Source: Hassallia byssoidea VB512170 (lineage in GTDB: Bacteria; Cyanobacteriota; Cyanobacteriia; Cyanobacteriales; Nostocaceae). From it: a DNA stretch of 64,000 nt. Positions 17,601 to 24,004 of the stretch are shown one piece after another. A program made the position numbers and the translations under genes. The DNA lies in contig NZ_JTCM02000005.1 in assembly GCF_000817785.2 (NCBI RefSeq), positions 62,001 to 126,000 of the forward strand, in the 5' to 3' direction. Each line of letters opens with the position of its first letter. The stretch's first letter is position 1. The notes under the pieces were generated by a model that had not been told where the DNA came from, did no database searches, and saw only the letters and a program-made list of their open reading frames with translations.

Positions 17601-18276
17601 CGCCGTTCTTCAGGTGAACAGTTGCACCCTGAGGGCGTTTACGTGTGCGCGAAGTCGCCCAAAAGTACTTGGGAACATCTTCAAGTGAATCGTTATCAAC
17701 TCGCAACTGCCAACCAACAATTTGTCCAAGAGGATTCCACACCGGGCATAGATAACCAGACTGAGGAGTAATAAGACTTCGCCCCCCAAGTGCAACACCT
17801 GCTAATCTATACGAAACCTCAAGATTGAGTTTTTGCCATTGCTCAACCGATTTAAACGAACCGGCGGCTATCAACTCATCATTTAATCCTCGGCGCTTTA
17901 AATCCTCTCGGTGGTGGGAAGATAACCCTAGTTGCCCAAGAATATCTCGAATTTGCGTATCGCGATCGCCTTCACAAAGGCTGGCAGCATGGTGAGCTTT
18001 TTCTTGTTGCAGGCGTTCAATACGCATACTCCGCCAACGTTCTGCCCACTCGCGCCTCGAAGCATCATCAACATACACAGTATCGCGCCGTACTATTCCC
18101 CATAACCCATCACGGGTAAGTTTGAGAAACTGCCAAGGGGGAGGTGCTGAATATGCATCCGTCGCGGTCATGCACAACACGGTGTCAGGACTATCGCTTA
18201 AGTGACGGCAGCGCCTGCTAGTATCGCCACAAACAGGACAAGGATTATTACGGGAGGTGGGGATGTATTTTATCAT
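14659..18276 (-). CDS. CyRepA1-family plasmid replication protein (primase-helicase type)
   Basis: The 1205-aa protein fits the cyanobacterial CyRepA1 replication family. It begins with a CHC2-like zinc site (C13, C16, C23, C35), followed by a TOPRIM/DUF3854-like region (AEG near residue 247; LLWADAG near 300), as in primases. A helicase-like part follows with Walker A APGLGKSHT near 455, a Cys-rich insertion C-x(9)-CLSC-x(4)-C near 555-572 that may hold zinc or an Fe-S cluster, and an FWDEAS Walker B near 617. The ATG at 18276 is preferred over a longer start at 18351 that would overlap parB by 71 bp: it lies 4 nt past the parB stop with AGGA overlapping that stop, suggesting coupled translation. 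It should initiate replication of the host plasmid. Confidence 0.82.
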   Translation of the reverse strand: MIKYIPTSRNNPCPVCGDTSRRCRHLSDSPDTVLCMTATDAYSAPPPWQFLKLTRDGLWGIVRRDTVYVDDASRREWAERWRSMRIERLQQEKAHHAASLCEGDRDTQIRDILGQLGLSSHHREDLKRRGLNDELIAAGSFKSVEQWQKLNLEVSYRLAGVALGGRSLITPQSGYLCPVWNPLGQIVGWQLRVDNDSLEDVPKYFWATSRTRKRPQGATVHLKNGELPLTFCTPANDVHPLTQYIGLAEGILKPWIIAQLRNQITIGAAGGNFAGSPETLKRYLTAAKERLGGTQDVLLWADAGAIANKNVMRQYRRTYELVTRWGYTLQVAWYGQLDKSCADPDEYTGEYELLTWAQFESLSRNPLRLWDDVTHQLNKIKRLLRPRRGFARRVRRIVQRSAPEAILVYTPTDLPTPEQYKKLGCPKIIYLGDERVSIWKEAVELGWQHILDKSAPGLGKSHTAGSMTAKEFGSRQLWYLASDHRNPTTLTVETNFVDLHPRHSGFARDTTRLTPLGQPFLVHPNGKENFATTPGNCHRASMFRVFAAKNINCTEESSNPICLSCHKNNACRNSIGLGFGYRKQRHSVLQYPQVRAHPDSLPSPEDYKFSDCGIFWDEASQIMRCKDKISVTISDFNQTVGELSLLSPSLYEKLKTIFELLRLKLWGDTYGQGSLSKSDTLPPEPTRYGYNDTTIRQLLGTPPDDLTDIINQLVVKLSPNLEFLAQGADSVDASVGTKAERATSRRINKLLRSTANFEIKQALEVVPLNWLVPLLEVWGRYFRGAMHFDKGVLVIHREDTRHRDVAQAARYNIYLDGTLDVRYLALKLGVGADDVLVIEQVTPQYENLTVVQITDMGVLGRLRRESMHQRVAALRSQIEKLSPSVAFIERKSYAQPGDGYHFRDGRGVNRFAGATAVASVGIPYPNIGELAAEYQVLTGVVPDISVEESPLREENLAAAKFPDIDFQEFVDGLVSAEILQEVGRLRSHLRPKEKLIYYFVGDFDVGFLQEELPGCKFQRVRAIEIDWRAAPCCEQTKFALIKAIGKHILSGNEKPTQQDVVDEIAAVLPLEKVIKQPRVSQIAAGIIIGGWAKLLGAVASILAPLLESNSIPDVDDDQAWVALVYLPLVAQETPLLPVVNLVQTASIVGNRFKVILQHVAFNVRSVLLLPQRQSQLLERTFSIMTHIIKGMAWIIEQFTSLLDSS

Positions 18277-18280
18277 GATC

Positions 18281-19465
18281 CTATGCAGCACGAAAATCCC
18301 CAGTGTTTTCATCTCTAGCTTGAATTCCAAATTCAATTTTGCGCTGGTCAATCATCTCTTCAAGCTTGCCAGTTTCCAGAAATGTCAAATACCGCTCCTC
18401 TTCCAGCGTCAAATTAGGGAAATTAAGCATTTCAGTTAGCCCGACTTGCACCGGGTAAATTGACCCAAACGAGTGCAACAACCGAAATATTCTTTCTCTC
18501 TCTTGCATCGAAGGCTCCTCTTGTAATGTGGCATCAACATTTGATGGTCTAAGACTGATAGTTTCCAAATCGTTAGTTTTAAAATTCCGAAAACCAAACT
18601 CAATAAACTCGTTAGTAATTTTAATCACTCGACCAGACCTTTCTAAACCAGATCGTTGTTCCTTCTTAAATTGGTAAACCTGCCCAACTTCAAACTTTCT
18701 AAATGGGTTACGAGAACCTGTACGCACAAGTCCTAAACCTTCTCGAATAGTATTTACCTCACTGCTCTCAATCACATTTAATACCTTGTGCCGACTATCG
18801 TCACATATAAATTTGTAAGCCGCGTCAATAGAACGGTTAAGTTCCTGTCGCAACGCTTCTGCCGAACGTAGTTTGCCTTGTTCTGTTAATTGAGAAATCA
18901 ACTCATATACTTTTTTGCCTTTGTGGTAACTACCAACACTGAGCTTTACTTTACCCGCCACATCTTTTATGACTGGCAGTTCTATTTTTTGATAATTATT
19001 GTCATTTATCGAAGTATTCAAATTTGAATACTTCGTTGATTGCTTGCGCTCGTTTAGCCGACGAGCATTTTCCTGTTGTCGCTCTTTGGCCTTGAGCTTA
19101 AGCTTGGGTTCCCAGTAAGTACCCTCCTGAAACTTTTGGAAGTGGGTTTTTTCTTCTCGATGAATATTCAAATCGTATAGAACGTTCAGCTCCTCTTCTG
19201 AGCTTGAATATTCACCAAAAGATACTGGAACAGTCGCAAAACCAAGTTGTTTGGCTATCTGCAACCGACACTTACCCGAAAGTACTACATTTACACCTGT
19301 ACGCGCTGAAACCTGTAGAGGAACAATAATCCTCATCTCACGCCGGATACTCGATGACAAGAGAGGACGATTCTCATTTTCACCGTAAATTTCTATTAAC
19401 CTTGGATGAACAACTAGTTGATCTGGGGGAAGATAAACAACTTGCTGATGGTCTGAATAGTACAT
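18281..19465 (-). CDS. ParB/Spo0J-family N-terminal domain protein
   Basis: The 394-aa protein starts with a ParB-type nuclease/CTPase domain: a 'LPPDQLVVHPR' opening (about 12-22), then VVLSGKCRLQIAKQLGF near 58-75, corresponding to the ParB GxxRxxAAxxxG motif. A basic, Gln-rich helical linker (125-150) follows, and a C-terminal part unlike classical ParB. It may recognise a centromere-like or regulatory site or control rep expression. It is the first gene of a leftward pair with cyRepA1, 4 nt apart. A hairpin (19860-19891) and AT-rich DNA with short GCATTTAGG-like repeats lie upstream and may be the origin or control region. ParB domain is clear; role in partition versus replication control is open. 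Confidence 0.78.
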   Translation of the reverse strand: MYYSDHQQVVYLPPDQLVVHPRLIEIYGENENRPLLSSSIRREMRIIVPLQVSARTGVNVVLSGKCRLQIAKQLGFATVPVSFGEYSSSEEELNVLYDLNIHREEKTHFQKFQEGTYWEPKLKLKAKERQQENARRLNERKQSTKYSNLNTSINDNNYQKIELPVIKDVAGKVKLSVGSYHKGKKVYELISQLTEQGKLRSAEALRQELNRSIDAAYKFICDDSRHKVLNVIESSEVNTIREGLGLVRTGSRNPFRKFEVGQVYQFKKEQRSGLERSGRVIKITNEFIEFGFRNFKTNDLETISLRPSNVDATLQEEPSMQERERIFRLLHSFGSIYPVQVGLTEMLNFPNLTLEEERYLTFLETGKLEEMIDQRKIEFGIQARDENTGDFRAA

Positions 19466-19859
19466 ATTTACCCTCGGACATCTTTAAAGGCATATATCGA
19501 ACACAACTAAACTCTCACTGCCTTGAATAACTTGTCCTCAAAATGCTCAAACCCATACCAAAAAAGCATTTAGGAAATTAAATTCGACCCAAATGCCTAA
19601 ATTCTTAAGTTTTTTTAAGACCACAGGTTTATTGTATGTACCCTATGGAAATAAGTAAAATTCGGTACAAATCTATATAAAATTACACTTAATAATTTAA
19701 GTAGGATTAATGAATCTGCGAAGTACCAATTGGGGGATAAAAGACATCTATCAAAAGATAGACGTGCATAGAGAGGTAAATTCATGTTATGATTGACTCA
19801 AGGAAAAAACTCAAGAAGCATCTGTCCAGCCTGCTCGTAACAGGTTGGATTGCTTTGTC
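19466..19859. promoter_or_regulatory. Likely control/origin region upstream of parB-rep
   Basis: About 400 bp without a gene, AT-rich, placed between the divergent leftward parB-rep pair and a rightward HTH gene. Around 19564-19605 a GCATTTAGG is followed by an inverted relative ATGCCTAAAT. Such DNA next to a rep gene is a reasonable place for the plasmid origin, but no clear iteron array is present. The assignment is inference from position. Confidence 0.3.
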
Positions 19860-19891
19860 CCTTAAGACCTTGCTGCAACAAGGTCTTAAGG
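19860..19891. repeat. Perfect 13-bp inverted repeat (hairpin)
   Basis: CCTTAAGACCTTG, a 6-nt spacer CTGCAA, then CAAGGTCTTAAGG. The stem is perfect. It is not followed by a T-run on either strand, so it is not a typical terminator. It lies 85 bp before the HTH gene at 19976 and about 400 bp upstream of parB. Confidence 0.75.
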
Positions 19892-19975
19892 AGTGAGAGA
19901 ATATTTATATGAAAAGACTATAACACGTAAATAAGTTTTTGGCAAAACTTTGTAAGGATGGGAAGTAGATAAAAG

Positions 19976-20455
19976 ATGCCAGGTCCTAAAGCTACTTCAG
20001 TAAAAATAACAGATATAGAGAAAAAAGCCCTTGTACACGTACTAACAACGGGTAATAAGCTACTTGCCACTAAGGCAGAAGTGCTGCTGAGATCGCAAGC
20101 AGAAGAAACCACTGCAAAAATAAGCAGAGAAATGGGGATCAGCCCCAGCTCGGTAGTGAAATGGAGAAAAGCGTGGAATTCACATACTACTGTAGCGGAA
20201 TCTTGGGTTGAAGCCATTGAAAAAATTGAAGAAACACTAGGGGCAGGAATGGGTAGGCCTAAAAAGTGTAAACAGCCCCAAATAAACAAAATCATTGAAA
20301 TTGGTACCAGGAGAGAAAGAGGCGATCGCTCGCGGCATGCGTATAATGAGCTGATTGCCACCGAAGCAGTAAGTAAAGGAATTGTTTCAGACATATCACC
20401 TCGGAGTATAGGGCGACTGCTAGAACAGTACGAAAGAGAAACAGCGGGAGCTTAA
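19976..20455 (+). CDS. IS630-type helix-turn-helix protein without a DDE domain
   Basis: The 159-aa protein resembles the N-terminal DNA-binding half of IS630-family transposases: ISREMGISPSSVVKWRKAW near residues 50-68 is the first helix-turn-helix, then a GRPKK linker, then ISPRSIGRLL near 140. It ends where the DDE catalytic domain should start, and no such domain is found downstream in any frame. It is either a truncated transposase or a domesticated DNA-binding protein. Its place right beside the rep control region makes a regulatory job conceivable, but nothing shows it. Confidence 0.65.
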   Translation: MPGPKATSVKITDIEKKALVHVLTTGNKLLATKAEVLLRSQAEETTAKISREMGISPSSVVKWRKAWNSHTTVAESWVEAIEKIEETLGAGMGRPKKCKQPQINKIIEIGTRRERGDRSRHAYNELIATEAVSKGIVSDISPRSIGRLLEQYERETAGA

Positions 20456-20951
20456 GTCGCACTCAAGCCCACACTGTACTGCCGGAGGCAGTCAGTGCTG
20501 GGTTGTTGACGTGATTCTAATAACAGCAAATCACGAGTATGGAGAGCGTTCCTAGCAGCATAATATTGTTCAAAAAATTCTAACACTACCAGTTCTTCAG
20601 AATTAAGGTAAACAGGCTGCTTGAGTATAATAAAGCTAGTTAAGTAGTATAAAAAATCTTAACGAATAAAGGGGGATTGAAAGCTGCTAAGTGTTGTTAC
20701 GTAGATATTGTCGGTATTGACAGCAATCCAGGATGTAGTTTATTTAATCGATAAGCAATTCTACTTAATGGGAGTCAATGTTAGTTAAAATTAGCTATCC
20801 AGCCAACATAATTGGTTAGAATACTTTGGATACAAGTATGGTAAGATACCATTTGCAGTTTTGCCATGCGATACAACTTAATCAAACAAGAATCGTGACC
20901 ATTTCTAAGCAGAGATTGTCTGATATTTAGTAATGTTTTATACGTAATTTT
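20456..20951. other. Gene-free stretch of about 0.5 kb
   Basis: No open frame with coding character was seen on either strand. The sequence is AT-rich and has no strong dyad or repeat. Confidence 0.4.
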
Positions 20952-21375
20952 ATGGATTATTTAAATAAAGGTAAAATCCAACCTAACGCAGCTGGCATTC
21001 TCGTAGTCGATAGTAATAGGACGATGGTGAGCCTGAATCGAAACTTTTTAGATTTGTGGAGTCTCTCTAAACACCTTTTCATGTCACGAGACGATGAGCA
21101 GGTGTTGAAGTTTGTTTCTAAACAATTTGAATATCCCAAAAGCTTTTTTTTCATTGGTTAAGGAGATATACATGCAGCAGCATTTGGAGATTCATGACAC
21201 TATTCAATTAAAGGATGGTCGAATATTTGAGCGACATTCGCAGCCGCAATGGTTAGAAGAAAAATATGTTGGAAGACTCTGGATGTTTTCTTGTATTGCT
21301 AAATCACGATTGGCAAATAATCTGCTCGAAAGTTCAATAAATTATTGTAAGTATCCAATAGTTGTAAATTTCTAG
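20952..21375 (+). pseudogene. PAS-domain fragment, frameshifted
   Basis: Two overlapping frames together encode one PAS domain. The first has 'GILVVDSNRTMVSLNRNF' and 'DLWSLS'; the second has QLKDGRIFERHSQPQW and GRLW, the usual end of a PAS domain before 'x-F-x-DITE'. They are joined at a run of eight T (21144-21151), where a one-base shift restores the frame. After the PAS the similarity stops, so no kinase or cyclase output domain follows. This is a remnant of a sensor protein rather than a working gene. Confidence 0.6.
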
Positions 21376-21469
21376 ATACTCATTTTCTTGAATGCTTTTT
21401 TATAATGTTTAACTTACGTAATTATAATTTTCCGAAAATATGTACAATAACTTCTGGCTATCGAGATAG

Positions 21470-22465
21470 ATGATAATGCCTGTTCCGGATTTTCTTCCCA
21501 TTGTTGTCAATCCCTCAGCGCCAATAACAATTAATGCTCAGATTGCTGAACAAATTAAACTACTAATTGCTATGGGAGAGTTACAGCCAGGTGATGCTTT
21601 ACCAACTGTTACTCAATTAGCCAAACAAGTAGGTGTCAATCACAATACCCTTGCAGCAGTCTATAACGATTTAATATCTTCCAACTATCTAATAGCCCAA
21701 AGAGGTAAAGGAACTTTCGTCGCTAATACCCAAGTTGTACGAAATATTATTACTAACAAACAGTTCTACAATTTACTGGGTCAAGCTTTTAGTGCTGCGG
21801 CAACAGTTGGATTATCTCCATCTGAATTTGCTGGAGCCGCTTATGCACAAGCAGTAATGTTAAATCGGTATTCCTCTACTTCCTTAAAGTTAGTATTTGT
21901 CGGATGTTCGCATCAGAGCGCAGATATATATGAAGCTATCAAATCAGAAATAAAAATTCCTTTATCATTTCTTCGTTTATCAGACCTAAATCCTACTAAG
22001 CCAAACACTTTAGAAGAAATATTAACTGCTGACCTTGTGATTACGACAGCGCAACATCAATGGGAGGTTATTCAATTAACTGCTCCTGAACAAGAAGTAA
22101 TTTCCATCAATCTCAAGCCTGACATACAACTTCTGACACAAATTTCGTCAAAACCTCGTAACACAAAAGTACTACTTATTAGTATTTCGGAAACCGATAG
22201 CGAGGATATGAAACGGATTCTAGTGCAGGCTGGCATTTCCCATATAAATTTTCAAACAATAGAATTAAAGAGTCTTGAGCAAAGTCCTCAATTTGTGTCA
22301 CAATTTGAGCTTGTTTGCGTTTCAAAAGTAGTTGAAGAGTATGTACTTCAATATAGCCTTCAATTGGATAAAGTATTAATTTTTAATTTTAGACTTGATG
22401 AGAGTAATATGTCTGTTTTAAAAGCTCGAATTGCTACAATTGGGTTGGGAAAATCAATTGTTTAG
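21470..22465 (+). CDS. GntR-family transcriptional regulator
   Basis: The 331-aa protein has an N-terminal winged helix of the GntR family (residues 15-85): AEQIKLLIAMGELQPGDALP, then TQLAKQVGVNHNTLAAVY and a GTFV wing. The C-terminal 230 residues form an alpha/beta domain that is not the aminotransferase fold of MocR, and is less defined than the usual UTRA or FCD domains. An ATG at 21470 or 21476 may be the start, with GAG nearby upstream. It stands alone, and its right end is followed at once by an IS5-type insertion, so any target operon next to it may have been displaced. No ligand can be predicted. Confidence 0.8.
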   Translation: MIMPVPDFLPIVVNPSAPITINAQIAEQIKLLIAMGELQPGDALPTVTQLAKQVGVNHNTLAAVYNDLISSNYLIAQRGKGTFVANTQVVRNIITNKQFYNLLGQAFSAAATVGLSPSEFAGAAYAQAVMLNRYSSTSLKLVFVGCSHQSADIYEAIKSEIKIPLSFLRLSDLNPTKPNTLEEILTADLVITTAQHQWEVIQLTAPEQEVISINLKPDIQLLTQISSKPRNTKVLLISISETDSEDMKRILVQAGISHINFQTIELKSLEQSPQFVSQFELVCVSKVVEEYVLQYSLQLDKVLIFNFRLDESNMSVLKARIATIGLGKSIV

Positions 22466-22482
22466 AGTTTTATGAGATTAAT

Positions 22483-23625
22483 AGACCTGTCCGAAATATA
22501 AATTTGGGTACAAAAAAATGGTAGAAGGAAGATTTGAGCGTCTACCTTGGGTCTACCATAATGAAAAATCCACTTCATTATATTCATAAATATCAACATC
22601 GTAGCAAGCAAATACTGGGGATTGACTATAAACAGTTTCTAGAGCTAGTAAAGCAAGCTGAAAACAAGCATCAAGAAAGACAAGTTCTGTGGGAAAGGAA
22701 AAAAATTAGAGTGAACGCACCAGGGGGAGGACGTAAACCAAAACTAACGATTGCAGAACAAGTATGCCTGTGTCTTTTTTACTTAAGACAAATGCCGACA
22801 TTTGAAATTTTAGGAATGCACTTCAATATATCGAAGACTGAGGCGAATGATACATTCCATTATTGGCTAAAAGTGTTGCGACTCGTTTTACCTTCTAGTT
22901 TACTAGAACAGGTAGAAAGTCAAGAAAGTGATTATGCAATTGTACAAGAAATGTTAATGGAGTTTGAACTACTTGTGGATAGCTACGAACAGCCTAGAGA
23001 AAGACCATCAGATAAAAAAGTACAACAAGAATACTTTTCTGGTAAGCAGAAACGCCATACTCTTAAAAGCCAAGTTGTTTCACTACCAGAGGCGAAAGAT
23101 ATTGTCGATATAGTAGTAGGAGCAAAAGGACCAACCAGTGACATTTCATTGTTTCGTAATCAACAACAAAGATTTTCGCGCCTACAATCATTTAAAGGTG
23201 ATAAAGGTTATCAAGGTGGTAAAAACATTAGTACACCTCAGAAGAAACCACGTCAAGGCAAGTTAACCTCAGAACAAAAAGCCGAAAATAAAGTTTTCTC
23301 TAGTAATCGGATTTTTATTGAACATATAATTCGGCTTATCAAGATTTTCCGCATCGCCTCTTTACGATTTCGACTTCATTCTCCGGTGTATGAGCAAATA
23401 ATTTTTACTGTTTGTGGGTTAGTTAGATTAAGAATTGGCAGTTTAGTTTTACCAACTTAATCAAAAGTGATAATTACACGGCTACACAAGATAAAGGGAG
23501 TGTATATTTTTTAGTCTAAACTATCGCTAACTATCTCTAACCCTGATTACTCCGTTTCTATGAAGATATCAAAGCTGGCTTTCAAAGCTTTGCACAGACT
23601 CGCTTGTAAATTTTCGGACAGGTCT
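22483..23625 (+). mobile_element. IS5-family insertion sequence, intact copy (1143 bp)
   Basis: Terminal inverted repeats AGACCTGTCCGAAA (left) and its complement at the right end (23612-23625, one A more in the run) bound a single transposase gene. A 3-bp duplication, AAT, flanks the element. It has exactly the same length and near-identical end design as the copy at 45789-46931. Confidence 0.85.
22561..23460 (+). CDS. IS5-family transposase (DDE_Tnp_4 type)
   Basis: The 299-aa protein cuts and joins the ends of its IS. It has an N-terminal helix-turn-helix (about 75-105, FEILGMHFNISKTEANDTF) and a DDE core: D in LLVDSYEQPRERP (about 140), D in FKGDKGYQG (about 218), and E in IFIEHIIRLIKIFRI (about 258). 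The ATG at 22561 is chosen over an upstream TTG because it gives the N-terminus shared with the second copy. The frame is unbroken, so this copy may be active. Confidence 0.88.
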   Translation: MKNPLHYIHKYQHRSKQILGIDYKQFLELVKQAENKHQERQVLWERKKIRVNAPGGGRKPKLTIAEQVCLCLFYLRQMPTFEILGMHFNISKTEANDTFHYWLKVLRLVLPSSLLEQVESQESDYAIVQEMLMEFELLVDSYEQPRERPSDKKVQQEYFSGKQKRHTLKSQVVSLPEAKDIVDIVVGAKGPTSDISLFRNQQQRFSRLQSFKGDKGYQGGKNISTPQKKPRQGKLTSEQKAENKVFSSNRIFIEHIIRLIKIFRIASLRFRLHSPVYEQIIFTVCGLVRLRIGSLVLPT

Positions 23626-24004
23626 AATGATAGGCGCAAAAAGATCGAAACTAAATCACTTCAGGATTCTAAGTTTATTTCGTTATTCTTTTGTCTCTTT
23701 GAGGCTTGTAGAAGGCTTAAAATAAAAGTCTTTTGATTTTTGACTTCGTGCAGTGGTACTAAAGCGTCGGTTCACTAAAAGTAGATTAGTTCATTTCAAG
23801 CGATAAATTCTAATTAGTGAACGTCAAAACGACGATTTCTCGTTCAGGATTATTCTACTGGACTACTAAATACCTAGTCCAGTAGAATAATCCTGAAGTG
23901 CAAGAAGAAGTGGTAAGAAGTAGGCAAGTCAGCCACTTTCAGCGTATCGCAATTTGTCTTAGCACCACTAACCCAACTTTTTACCCGTTAGTCCGTTGCC
24001 TAAT
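23626..24004. other. Gene-free stretch with a 23-bp hairpin
   Basis: No gene was found between the IS and the 3' end of the zinc ATPase gene. The only marked structure is the long perfect hairpin at 23843-23897. Confidence 0.45.
23843..23897. repeat. Perfect 23-bp inverted repeat, 9-nt loop
   Basis: Each arm is 23 nt: the left arm starts TTCAGGATTATTCTACTGGA and the right arm is its exact complement; the loop is CTAAATACC. It lies 108 bp past the stop codon of the leftward zinc ATPase gene. No clean T-run follows, and the stem is much longer than a typical intrinsic terminator, so a MITE remnant, recombination site or mRNA-stabilising structure is equally possible. Confidence 0.85.
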
